Origin: Huintestinicola sp050874005
Lineage (GTDB): Bacteria; Bacillota; Clostridia; Oscillospirales; Ruminococcaceae
Direction: 5' to 3'
Assembly (NCBI RefSeq): GCF_050874005.1
Contig: NZ_JBNMJV010000002.1
Span: 85,478-149,477 of the forward strand
Length of the DNA stretch: 64,000 bases
The translations under genes were made by a program, and so were the position numbers. Positions 1 to 8,282 of this stretch are shown piece by piece. Position 1 is the first letter of the stretch. Each line of letters starts with the position of its first letter. Below the pieces are notes generated by a model. That model was not told the origin of the DNA and did not search any database. It was given only the letters and a program-made list of their open reading frames with translations.

Positions 1-1248
1 CATATATTTTCCCTTGAAAAAGCCACCCATTTCCTCTGGAAAATTTTCTCCCGAAAAATCCTTATGCTTCTCAAGAAAAGCCTCGACCACACGCTCGTTT
101 TCATTTATATTCACCGTACAGGTTGAATAGACAAGCAGACCGCCCTCTTTAACGTGATCCGCAGCAGCAGTAAGTATCTCCAGCTGCACCCTCGGGAGTC
201 CGTCAGCGTCGGATAAGGGCTTGTAGCGTATCTCTGGTTTTCCCCTGATAACGCCGTAGCCGCTGCAGGGAACATCGCAGAGGACTCTGTCCGCAATGGG
301 CAGCTGGGGGTTATGTACCCTTGCGTCATTGGTCATTGTTTCAACAATGTGAAGCCCAAGGCGCTCCGCACCCTGTCTGATAAGCCCCGTCCGCTTCTCG
401 TGAAGCTCGCAGGCAATTATCCTACCCTTGTTGCCCATCATTTCCGCCATAGTAAAGGTCTTTCCCCCGGGTGCGGCGCAAAGGTCAATGACCGTCTCCC
501 CCGGTTCGGGATCAACCGCCTTGCAGCAAAGCTGAGAGGAATAATCTTGAGCGTGGTAATTGCCCTTAATAAAATCCTCGTCCTTTTCCACATCACGAAG
601 ATTTTCGCAAATGACCGTATTTTCGTCAAGACCGCTTACATATGCCTTAACGCTCCTTCCCGAAAGGCTTTCCGCAAGAGCAGCACCGCTTGTTTTAAGA
701 GTATTGACCCTCAGTGTGCAGATCGACGGCAGAAGAGCATTCTCCAGAAGTGAGCGTGTATTTTCCTCGCCGTAGCCCTCGCATATTCGTCTGATAAGCT
801 CCTCGGGGCAGGAATACTCCACAGACATTTTCTTATATTTGTCACCCTTTACCTCGGGAAGCTTCTTTCCGTCTCTGATAATGCTCCGCAGAACAGCGTT
901 CACCATTCCCGAAGCCGAAGCCTTTTTCAGCTTCTTTACAAGCTCCACCGACTCGCTGACAGCTGCGTTATCGGGAACATTGTCCATATACAGAAGCTGA
1001 TATGCGCCCATCATCAGAGCGATGCGAACCTGCTTGTCCAGCTTGCTTATAGGCTTTGATACGTATGCGGAAAGCAGATGCTCGAGGGTGATACGCCTTT
1101 CGGTAACGCCGTAAAACAGCCTTGCCGCAAACGCCTTGTCCCGCTCGGAAAGAGAGCTGTCCCTGAAAGCGCTGTCAAGGGCAATATTTGAATATGCGCT
1201 GCCCTCTACTCTTTCAATGAGCTTATAAGCGGCAAGCCTTGCGGACAT
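1..1248 (-). CDS. rsmB: 16S rRNA m5C967 methyltransferase RsmB (3' end outside window)
   Basis: This gene is truncated by the left edge; about 416 codons are visible and no stop is reached. RsmB methylates C967 of 16S rRNA with S-adenosylmethionine. The N-terminal half resembles the NusB-like RNA-binding domain. The C-terminal half is the Rossmann methyltransferase: the SAM-binding stretch DLCAAPGGKT, the DVPCSGYG motif with the PC cysteine and the YSTCT motif with the catalytic TC cysteine are all readable. The usual form of the second motif is DAPCSG. It starts at the ATG at 1248 and is the last visible gene of the yicC-to-rsmB operon, downstream of fmt and a membrane protease as in many Firmicutes. 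Confidence 0.93.
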   Translation of the reverse strand, partial: MSARLAAYKLIERVEGSAYSNIALDSAFRDSSLSERDKAFAARLFYGVTERRITLEHLLSAYVSKPISKLDKQVRIALMMGAYQLLYMDNVPDNAAVSESVELVKKLKKASASGMVNAVLRSIIRDGKKLPEVKGDKYKKMSVEYSCPEELIRRICEGYGEENTRSLLENALLPSICTLRVNTLKTSGAALAESLSGRSVKAYVSGLDENTVICENLRDVEKDEDFIKGNYHAQDYSSQLCCKAVDPEPGETVIDLCAAPGGKTFTMAEMMGNKGRIIACELHEKRTGLIRQGAERLGLHIVETMTNDARVHNPQLPIADRVLCDVPCSGYGVIRGKPEIRYKPLSDADGLPRVQLEILTAAADHVKEGGLLVYSTCTVNINENERVVEAFLEKHKDFSGENFPEEMGGFFKGKYM

Positions 1249-1269
1249 AGTATCACTCCCGAAATAAAA

Positions 1270-1950
1270 TTATCTTCTCCGTCTGCCGGAAATAAGCAGC
1301 AGACGAACAAGGCTCAGAAAAGCTGTTATCATAGCGGCAACATAGGTCATAGCTGCCGCAGTAAGGACTTTCTTTGCGTCTCTCAGTTCATCGTCCTCAA
1401 GGAAATGAGACGAGCGAAGGGATCTTATTGCCCTGCCGCTTGCGTCAAATTCAACGGGAAGAGTTACCGCCTGAAAAAGCACCACAGCGCAGAAAAGAAG
1501 TATGCCGACAGTAATAAGAAAATCCCAGGAGAAAACAAGTCCCAGAAGAACAAGCGGAGTTGACAGGCTTGAACCGAATTGTGTAATAGGGATAATTGCG
1601 TTTCTCATCTTGATGGGAGCATATCCCGTTGCATACTGAACAGCGTGACCTGCCTCGTGAGCCGCAACACCCACAGCCGCAACGGTGGCGCTGCCGTAAA
1701 CATCATCGGAAAGCCTTATTACATTGGCTCTCGGGTCGTAATGGTCGGTAAGGCTGCCGCTTATGCGCTCTATCCTTACATTTGTAAGACCGTTCCTGTC
1801 GAGTATCTCACGTGCAGCGTCCGCTCCCGTAAGACCTCTGCTGTTTTTTTCCTTGCTGTACTTTGAAAAAGTGGATTTGACCATAAGCTGGGCAACAAGA
1901 CTGAATATTATTGCAGGGATAAGGATAATAATTGTGCTGTCCCAATACAT
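1270..1950 (-). CDS. zinc metallopeptidase, YugP family membrane protein
   Basis: A 226-residue membrane protein of the YugP-type zinc peptidase family (Zn_peptidase_2). It begins with a transmembrane segment (residues about 5-25). The metal-binding HEAGHAVQY motif lies near residue 98, and two or three more hydrophobic segments follow toward the C-terminus, ending in a basic tail. The substrate is not known for this family. It sits between fmt and rsmB in the same operon, a common Firmicute arrangement, with only short gaps on both sides. Identity as a membrane zinc protease is well supported; the physiological role is not. Confidence 0.88.
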   Translation of the reverse strand: MYWDSTIIILIPAIIFSLVAQLMVKSTFSKYSKEKNSRGLTGADAAREILDRNGLTNVRIERISGSLTDHYDPRANVIRLSDDVYGSATVAAVGVAAHEAGHAVQYATGYAPIKMRNAIIPITQFGSSLSTPLVLLGLVFSWDFLITVGILLFCAVVLFQAVTLPVEFDASGRAIRSLRSSHFLEDDELRDAKKVLTAAAMTYVAAMITAFLSLVRLLLISGRRRR

Positions 1951-1962
1951 AGCAAACTCTCC

Positions 1963-2880
1963 TTAAAGCTTATTTCCTCTCAGGTAATCGGCTGTTTTCA
2001 TTCTCTTTCCGCCCTCTGCCTGCACCTCGGTAAAGGTAATGCCGAAGCCGTCGCCGCAGATAACGGTGAATTTATCCTTGTCACATATCTCCCCCGCAGA
2101 GCCGCTGTGATGTACTCCGTCAAGTTCGCTGCGGTAAATTTTAAGCCGTCTGCCTGCGATCTCGGCAACAGCGCAGGGCCAGGAGGAAAGGCCTCTTATC
2201 TGATCGTGTATCTCCTGTGCAGACTTTGAAAAATCAATGGGGCAAAGCTCCTTAGTAAGTCTCGGAGCATAATTTGAAAGGCTGTCGTCCTGCTTTTCGG
2301 GGTGAACATCTCCCGACTTTATGGCACTCACCGTATCAAGCAGCACCTTTGCCCCAAGCTCGGAAAGTCTGTCGTGAAGCTCGTCGGCAGTTTCGTTCTC
2401 GCCTATCTCAAGGGTGGCTTTCAGAAGCATATCTCCCGTGTCGATACCGTCAGCCATTATCATAGAGGTAACGCCCGTGACCTTCTCGCCGTTTAAAATG
2501 CACCATTGTATAGGTCCTGCGCCACGGTATTTGGGAAGCAGCGAAGCGTGGATATTTATGCAGTAGGTCTTGGGAAGATCAAGCACCCTTCTTGTAAGTA
2601 TCTGACCGTAAGCCACAACCACGATAAGGTCGGGAGCAAGCTCTTTAAGCAGCTCATAGGACTTATCTGCTTCCTCGCCCTTTTTCATACTCACAGGCTG
2701 ATAAACGGGGATATTCTTTGAAACGGCATATTCCTTCACAGGAGGCGGAGCCAGCTTGTATCCTCTGCCCTTGGGCTTGTCGGGCTGAGTGAATACCGCC
2801 TTAACATTCTCGCCGCTCTCCACGAGAGCTTTAAGGCAGGGAACCGCAAAATCGGGCGTTCCCATAAATACAATATCCAT
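1963..2880 (-). CDS. fmt: methionyl-tRNA formyltransferase
   Basis: Formylates Met-tRNAfMet with 10-formyltetrahydrofolate to make the initiator tRNA. The 305-residue protein has the normal family length. It opens with the FMGTPDFAVPCL nucleotide-fold start. The folate-site motif NIHASLLPKYRGAGPI contains the catalytic Asn and His, and the following GVTSMIMADGIDTGD segment carries the catalytic Asp. The C-terminal OB-fold domain spans roughly residues 205-300. It lies 18 bp downstream of def, the enzyme that later removes the formyl group. Confidence 0.96.
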   Translation of the reverse strand: MDIVFMGTPDFAVPCLKALVESGENVKAVFTQPDKPKGRGYKLAPPPVKEYAVSKNIPVYQPVSMKKGEEADKSYELLKELAPDLIVVVAYGQILTRRVLDLPKTYCINIHASLLPKYRGAGPIQWCILNGEKVTGVTSMIMADGIDTGDMLLKATLEIGENETADELHDRLSELGAKVLLDTVSAIKSGDVHPEKQDDSLSNYAPRLTKELCPIDFSKSAQEIHDQIRGLSSWPCAVAEIAGRRLKIYRSELDGVHHSGSAGEICDKDKFTVICGDGFGITFTEVQAEGGKRMKTADYLRGNKL

Positions 2881-2898
2881 TTTGATACCTCACGAAGT

Positions 2899-3432
2899 TT
2901 ATTTCTGATTTTTTGCCCTGACCTTTATCTTCTTTCTTCTGCTTCTGTTTTCCGAAACGTCCTCGGGACGTACAAATTCCTCAACAACGTCAACGAAAAG
3001 CTGACCGTCAAGATGAGCGTTCTCGTGGCATACACACTGTGCGCCAAGGTCGTCGAAGCTTTCCTCGAACCATTCGCCGTTTCTGTCCTGAGCCTTCAGA
3101 ACAACGTGCTTCGGGCGGGTAACATATCCCCACTTGTCGGGGCAGGAAAGGCAGCCTTCCATAACACGCTGCTTTCCGCTCTGCTCCTTTATCTCGGGGT
3201 TTATGGCTTCAATGCGGCGCACCTGCTTAGTTTCGGGGTCTTCAAGGTGCATAATGAAAAGCCGTCTGCACATTCCCACCTGGGGTCCTGCCAGTCCCAC
3301 GCCCTCAGCCTTGTCAAGGGTCTCGTGCATATCGTCAAGAAGAATGTGAAGCTTCTCGTCAAACTTCTCAACGGGTCTGCATTTTTTTCTGAGTATGGGG
3401 TCGCCGTCAATATATATATTGCGAAGTGCCAT
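2899..3432 (-). CDS. def: peptide deformylase
   Basis: Removes the N-formyl group from nascent proteins; a metal-dependent enzyme of 177 residues. All three family motifs are present: GVGLAGPQVG near residue 43, EGCLSCP near 90 (metal-ligand Cys) and HENAHLDG near 135 (HExxH, two metal-ligand His). The third motif usually reads HExDHLDG, so Ala replaces the common Asp before the second His. The C-terminus is a short basic tail. An AAGGAAAGG ribosome site precedes the ATG. It lies between priA and fmt in the operon. Confidence 0.95.
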   Translation of the reverse strand: MALRNIYIDGDPILRKKCRPVEKFDEKLHILLDDMHETLDKAEGVGLAGPQVGMCRRLFIMHLEDPETKQVRRIEAINPEIKEQSGKQRVMEGCLSCPDKWGYVTRPKHVVLKAQDRNGEWFEESFDDLGAQCVCHENAHLDGQLFVDVVEEFVRPEDVSENRSRRKKIKVRAKNQK

Positions 3433-3460
3433 TGCAATTATTCCTTTCCTTATTAGTTAT

Positions 3461-5893
3461 TTAAAGCGAAATATCGCCGTTCATATCAAGGTATACCGAT
3501 ATTCCTCTGAATTCGGGGAGCCGTGCAGTCTCCGTCCTCACACCGCTTATAAAGCTTCTAAACTGTGAATTGTTTCGGCATTTGATGATTATCCTGTATC
3601 TGAATTTTCCGTTTATCTTTTCAAAAACGCATTTTGAGGGTCCGAGAACACGAACGGGCATTTTTTCGGGAATGTTTTTTATCCCCTCTGCAATTTTTTC
3701 GGCGAAAATATCTGCCGCCGCTCCCGTTTTTTTGTCGTCCTCACCCGAAAATCCCACAGCGCAGATATCGCAGAAGGGCGGATATATGAGCGCACGGCGC
3801 ATTGCTATCTCCTGCTCGTAAAATGCGGTGTAATTCTGCTGGGCGGCAAGATTTATGACATAATGGTCGGGGGCAAAGGTCTGTATCAAAGCACGTCCCC
3901 TTGAATTTCCCCGTCCGCTTCTTCCCACTACCTGTGTGATAAGGGAAAAGGTGCGTTCATAGCTTCGGAAATCCCCCGAATAAAGAGATTTATCCGCATT
4001 CAGCACGCCCACCAGCGTTACATTCGGGAAATCAAGTCCCTTGGCTATCATCTGAGTGCCCACCATTATGTCATATTCGCCGTTGCCGAAAGCCGTAAAG
4101 CGCTTGTCATAGGCATATCTTGAATATGTGGTGTCAGCGTCCATTCTGAGTATCCTTGCGCCGGGGAAAAATTCTGCAAGCTCGTCCTCAAGGCGCTGTG
4201 TACCCATTCCCGAAAGTTTGAGCTTAGTGCTTCCGCATTTGGGACATTTGTCCGTATAATCCTGACTATATCCGCAGTAGTGGCATATCAGGCGGTTGTT
4301 CACCTTGTGATATGTAAGAGGTATGCTGCAATTGGGGCAGGCTAAAGGTTCTCGGCACTCGGAGCAGGTTATGAAGGTGTGATAGCCTCGGCGGTTAAGG
4401 AGAAGTATAGACTGCTCCCCTCTTGACAGATTATCGTTTATGCCGCTTACAAGCTCCTCGCTGAGCACGCGTCCGCTGCCTGTCATATCAATTATCTCAG
4501 CCCTTGGCATTGCCGCTTTAACACTTGGGTCGGGGCTGTATCTATCGGGCATAACAAAAAGCTTTGTCCTGCCCTTCTCGGCGCTGTAATAGCTTTCTAT
4601 TGAAGGTGTGGCAGAAGCGGTGAGCAGCAGGGCGTTATGATAAAGACATCTCTGCGCCGCTGCGTCCTTTGCGTGATATCTTGGGCTTGACTCGGATTTA
4701 TAGGTGCGCTCCCCCTCCTCGTCCATAATGATGAGACCGATATTGTCGAGAGGAGCGAAAACTGCGCTTCTTGTGCCCACAACTATCCTGCACTGTCCCG
4801 ATTTTACACGCTTATACTCATTTGAGCGCATAGAAAGGGACAAGCCGCTGTGAAGCACCGCCACAGTTTCACCGAAAAGTCTGCGGAAGCGGTTTAATGT
4901 CTGTGGGGTCAGAGATATTTCGGGAATGAGCATTATCACATTCCTGCCCATACGGAGAGTATGGTCGATAAGCTTTGCAAAAACGGGAGTCTTGCCGCTT
5001 CCCGTAACGCCGAAAAGCAGCGCCGCCGCCGCTTTTTTCTCGGATATCATCTGCGAGATACCGTCAAAAGCCGCCTGCTGACTGCCGTTTAGCACAATAT
5101 CGTCAACGCTGTCCCGTTCTATGGTTTCGGGAGCTTTAAGCACCTCGTAATCGAAAAGCTCGGCGGCTCCGCTCTTCACCATATTTTTTACCACCTGGGA
5201 AGTACAGCCGCACATATAGCAAAGCTCTCTTACCGAAGCACAGCCCTCTCTCTCAAGTATCTCAGCCGCTGCCTTCTGCTTGGGAGTGAGCTTTATGTTT
5301 TTCTCCGAATAATGGTCGGTGAGCCTTACCATACTTACAGTATCATCTCTCACCCTCTGCTTTGCAAGGTCGATCTCCTCAAGAAAGCCCTTTTCAATAA
5401 GCTCCGAAGCGGATTTTCCGTCCTCGGATATCATCACAGCAAGCTCGCCGCCGTCATCGGTCTCCGAGGCTGAAAGATACAGCCCCATAGCCTTGTCAGA
5501 CAGCTCGCCCTTTTTAGGCTTTTTCGGGGAAAGCCTGTATTTCTGAGTAAAGCTTACGCCCAGTCCCGGAGGAATAAGTGTGCGGAATGCCTCATAATAT
5601 GTGCAGAACACAGTATCTCTGAGCCACAGAAGCAGCTTCAGCTGTTCATCTCCGATGATGGGGGTATTATCCACCACAGAGCTTACAGCCTTTAATCCCT
5701 CCACATTCTCCGTATCGGTGCACACACCCACAATAATGCCCACCCTGCGCCTGTCCGAGCGGCCAAAGGGTACAATGACCCGTGAGCCAGGAACAGCCTT
5801 GTCCGCAAGGTTATCGGGAACGCTGTAGCTGTATGCCTGATCGAAGGCGAAGGAAGTGCCGCTTACGCCCACCTGAACAGATAAACCGTTCAC
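3461..5893 (-). CDS. priA: primosomal replication restart helicase PriA
   Basis: A 3'-5' DNA helicase that reloads the replisome at stalled forks. The 810-residue protein has the N-terminal DNA-binding domain, then a DEAD-type helicase core with Walker A GVTGSGKT near residue 297. Next comes the eight-cysteine zinc module (CSEC, CPNC, CHYC, CPKC), and then the helicase C domain with MIAKGLDFPNVTLVG. The Walker B box, normally DEEH, reads MDEEGERTYK here. The best start is GTG at 5893 with no convincing ribosome site. It begins 8 bp after rpoZ, so translational coupling is likely. Confidence 0.95.
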   Translation of the reverse strand: MNGLSVQVGVSGTSFAFDQAYSYSVPDNLADKAVPGSRVIVPFGRSDRRRVGIIVGVCTDTENVEGLKAVSSVVDNTPIIGDEQLKLLLWLRDTVFCTYYEAFRTLIPPGLGVSFTQKYRLSPKKPKKGELSDKAMGLYLSASETDDGGELAVMISEDGKSASELIEKGFLEEIDLAKQRVRDDTVSMVRLTDHYSEKNIKLTPKQKAAAEILEREGCASVRELCYMCGCTSQVVKNMVKSGAAELFDYEVLKAPETIERDSVDDIVLNGSQQAAFDGISQMISEKKAAAALLFGVTGSGKTPVFAKLIDHTLRMGRNVIMLIPEISLTPQTLNRFRRLFGETVAVLHSGLSLSMRSNEYKRVKSGQCRIVVGTRSAVFAPLDNIGLIIMDEEGERTYKSESSPRYHAKDAAAQRCLYHNALLLTASATPSIESYYSAEKGRTKLFVMPDRYSPDPSVKAAMPRAEIIDMTGSGRVLSEELVSGINDNLSRGEQSILLLNRRGYHTFITCSECREPLACPNCSIPLTYHKVNNRLICHYCGYSQDYTDKCPKCGSTKLKLSGMGTQRLEDELAEFFPGARILRMDADTTYSRYAYDKRFTAFGNGEYDIMVGTQMIAKGLDFPNVTLVGVLNADKSLYSGDFRSYERTFSLITQVVGRSGRGNSRGRALIQTFAPDHYVINLAAQQNYTAFYEQEIAMRRALIYPPFCDICAVGFSGEDDKKTGAAADIFAEKIAEGIKNIPEKMPVRVLGPSKCVFEKINGKFRYRIIIKCRNNSQFRSFISGVRTETARLPEFRGISVYLDMNGDISL

Positions 5894-5900
5894 TTTATTA

Positions 5901-6131
5901 TCAATATGTTCCCTCGGTGGACTTGCCGGGCTTTACGGAAGGATCCTCCACAATGGAAAATTTTCTTGCCGCAAACTCGTCCACAGCAGTCTTGACAGGC
6001 TTTTCCTCAAGAGTCATATTCTTCTCGGCAAGCTCGTCCGCAATTTCTCTCGCACGCTTTGCAACGCCGATAACAACGGAATAATAGCTTTCGCCGTGAG
6101 TAGCGATCTGATTCATAGCTGGTCTTAACAT
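5901..6131 (-). CDS. rpoZ: DNA-directed RNA polymerase omega subunit
   Basis: A 76-residue omega subunit that assists folding of beta-prime in RNA polymerase. The start MLRPAMNQIATHGESYYSVV and the following AKRAREIAD segment match the conserved helix that clamps beta-prime. The ATG at 6131 is preferred over an in-frame TTG six bases upstream because AAAGGAG sits nine bases before it. Its position directly downstream of gmk and upstream of priA is the standard Firmicute arrangement and supports the call for a protein this short. Confidence 0.9.
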   Translation of the reverse strand: MLRPAMNQIATHGESYYSVVIGVAKRAREIADELAEKNMTLEEKPVKTAVDEFAARKFSIVEDPSVKPGKSTEGTY

Positions 6132-6198
6132 AATCAAAATCTCCTTTTAAAAACATATTATATTATTATACCATACATTTATGAAAAATGCAACTGTT

Positions 6199-6801
6199 TT
6201 ATTTTCCGAGGACATTATCAATGAGCTGCCTTGAACGTCTGACGGTGAGCTTCTCGGCTTCAACGACCTTGATAAAATCGCTTACCGCCTCGTTCAGATC
6301 GTCATTAACGATAACATAGTCGTAATTATACGCCTTTTCTATCTCGCCCCTTGCCTCGGAAACACGCTTTTCAATGACCTCGGCGGTCTCAGTTCCACGC
6401 TTTTCAAGGCGCTGCTTCAGAGTATCCACAGAGGGGGGAAGAATGAAGATGAATACCGCTTCGGGGCAGGCTTCCTTTATCTTCATAGCCCCCTGCACCT
6501 CTATCTCAAGGATAACATCTCTGCCCTCGCAGAGCTTGTCCTCCACGGCCTTCTTTGGTGTGCCGTAATAATTGCCGCAGTACTGCGCATACTCGAGAAC
6601 GCCGCCTGTAGCAATAAGCTCCTCAAATTTTTCCTTTGTGAGGAAATGATAATTCACTCCGTCCACCTCGCCCTCTCTGGGTGCACGGGTGGTAGCGGAA
6701 ACGGAATAATAGAAATTATCGTTTTTTAAGACCTCCGCAAGGACAGTTCCTTTTCCGCAGCCCGAGGGAGCGGAAACAACGATAAGAAGTCCCTTTGACA
6801 T
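6199..6801 (-). CDS. gmk: guanylate kinase
   Basis: Phosphorylates GMP to GDP with ATP. The protein has 200 residues, normal for the family. The P-loop reads SAPSGCGKGTV near residue 9. The GMP-binding segment SATTRAPREGEVDGVNYHF follows, then the lid region with VEDKLCEGRDVILEIEVQGA. AAAGGA precedes the ATG. It lies in the conserved yicC-remA-gmk-rpoZ order. Confidence 0.97.
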   Translation of the reverse strand: MSKGLLIVVSAPSGCGKGTVLAEVLKNDNFYYSVSATTRAPREGEVDGVNYHFLTKEKFEELIATGGVLEYAQYCGNYYGTPKKAVEDKLCEGRDVILEIEVQGAMKIKEACPEAVFIFILPPSVDTLKQRLEKRGTETAEVIEKRVSEARGEIEKAYNYDYVIVNDDLNEAVSDFIKVVEAEKLTVRRSRQLIDNVLGK

Positions 6802-6829
6802 ATTTTAACATTCCTTTCGGGTGATTTTT

Positions 6830-7099
6830 TTATTCTGTATCTGTGTCATTCCCATCATCATCGGGAACGGTCTCTGCCCGTCCTGCAATTGAGGAGGGAA
6901 GAACGGCGGATAAAACCACGTGATCGCTGTCCATAATAAGCACCGATTTGGTTTTTCTGCCGTAGGTGGCGTCAATTAGCATACCTCTGTCACGCGCGTC
7001 CTGCACGATACGCTTGATGGGTGCGGACTCGGGGCTTACCACAGCCACCAGCCGCTCTGCGGAGACTGCGTTTCCGTATCCGATGGGAATAAGCTGCAT
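6830..7099 (-). CDS. remA: DUF370 / RemA-family regulatory protein
   Basis: An 89-residue protein of the RemA (DUF370) family, small DNA-binding regulators that in Bacillus activate extracellular-matrix and osmoprotection genes. Visible family features are the opening MQLIPIGYGN, the segment PESAPIKRIVQDARDRGMLID and TYGRKTKSVLIMDSDHV. The last 20 or so residues are an acidic tail (DDDGNDTDTE) beyond the usual core. Position between yicC and gmk is the typical context. The role in this organism is unknown. Confidence 0.9.
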   Translation of the reverse strand: MQLIPIGYGNAVSAERLVAVVSPESAPIKRIVQDARDRGMLIDATYGRKTKSVLIMDSDHVVLSAVLPSSIAGRAETVPDDDGNDTDTE

Positions 7100-7114
7100 A
7101 GCTTTCTCTCCTTA

Positions 7115-7993
7115 TTATTCGATATTCTGTATCTGTTCCCTTATCTTTTCAATTTCGGATTTAAGATCGACCACTATCTTTGTAACAGCGATATCCTGTG
7201 CCTTGGAGCCGATGGTGTTTGCTTCACGGTTGAACTCCTGAATGAGGAAATCAAGCTTTCTGCCCACAGGCTCGTTAAGAGAAAGCATATCCCTCAGCTG
7301 TCGGATATGGCTTTTGAGTCTTACGGTCTCTTCTGCAACGGCGGTCTTGTCCGCAAATATGGCAGCCTCGGTAACAAGCCGCTGCTCGTCTATATTCTTG
7401 TCCGCAAGCACCTCGCATAAACGGGCATAAAGCTTGTTGCGGTAATTCTCAGCAGAAATAGGTGAAAGACTTTCAACCTCGTCCACAAGCCTTTCAATTA
7501 TGTCGGCACGTTCGAGAACGTCCTCCTTCATTTTAAGTCCCTCGGTCTCACGCATAGCGATAAACCTTGAAACTGCCTCGTCTGCAACGGTCCTGACGCT
7601 GTTCCAGATAAGCTCCTCGTCATCTGCCGCCTTTCTGACGGTAAACACATCGGGCAGCCTTACAAGCTGGGAAAGGGTAAGGTCATCTTCAAGACCCAGC
7701 TCCTCGCCAACGCTGCGGAGAGCGTCCACATAGCCCTTTGCCACCGCTTTGTTTATCTCGATCTGAGTGTCCGCCGCTTCAATGGCGGTGATGGAAACGC
7801 TTACCTCCACCTTGCCTCTGGATATCCTGCCGTTAAGATAGCTTTTAAGTTTTTCCTCGATGTAGCCGTAAGCTCTGGGAACTCTTGCGGAAAACTCGTA
7901 GTAGCGGTGATTTACCGAGCGAATTTCCACAATGATGTCTCTGCCCTCAATGATCTCCTCGGCTCTGCCGAAACCTGTCATACTTTTTATCAT
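7115..7993 (-). CDS. yicC: YicC-family endoribonuclease
   Basis: A 292-residue YicC protein. The start MIKSMTGFGRAE and the VEIRSVNHRYYE segment are diagnostic. The C-terminal DUF1732 region (KLDFLIQEFNREANTIGSKA, then a long helix ending in EKIREQIQNIE) is intact. Members are described as endoribonucleases acting on small RNA or structured RNA. It is the first gene of the minus-strand housekeeping operon; a good promoter lies about 105 bp upstream. Confidence 0.93.
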   Translation of the reverse strand: MIKSMTGFGRAEEIIEGRDIIVEIRSVNHRYYEFSARVPRAYGYIEEKLKSYLNGRISRGKVEVSVSITAIEAADTQIEINKAVAKGYVDALRSVGEELGLEDDLTLSQLVRLPDVFTVRKAADDEELIWNSVRTVADEAVSRFIAMRETEGLKMKEDVLERADIIERLVDEVESLSPISAENYRNKLYARLCEVLADKNIDEQRLVTEAAIFADKTAVAEETVRLKSHIRQLRDMLSLNEPVGRKLDFLIQEFNREANTIGSKAQDIAVTKIVVDLKSEIEKIREQIQNIE

Positions 7994-8098
7994 AAAAATC
8001 TCCTTAATGCGCTGCGGTAAAGCGACCCACAGCGCCTTGTTTTACTCGAAACGGCAAAATCCTCCGCACATTGCGTATGCTTTGCCATAGCTTATTAT

Positions 8099-8127
8099 AT
8101 TATACCATACTCTCCCATATAAATCAA
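8099..8127 (-). promoter_or_regulatory. sigma-A-type promoter of the yicC-rsmB operon
   Basis: On the minus strand, TTGATT at 8127-8122 is followed by a 17-bp spacer and a perfect TATAAT at 8104-8099. It lies about 105 bp before the yicC start and faces the operon. The 289-bp gap between yicC and nadE holds no other feature I can support; the nadE promoter was not clearly resolved. Confidence 0.65.
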
Positions 8128-8282
8128 GCTTTTGATACCAATTATTCATAAAAACATTACAAATCAGCAATACATTTAATTGCTCTCTGAGTTAAAATTA
8201 AAATGTGTAATTATATTTATAAACATATGTACAAAATTACTGTTTTAAAAATAGTCTGATATACGAAAGGACGCTTATTATT

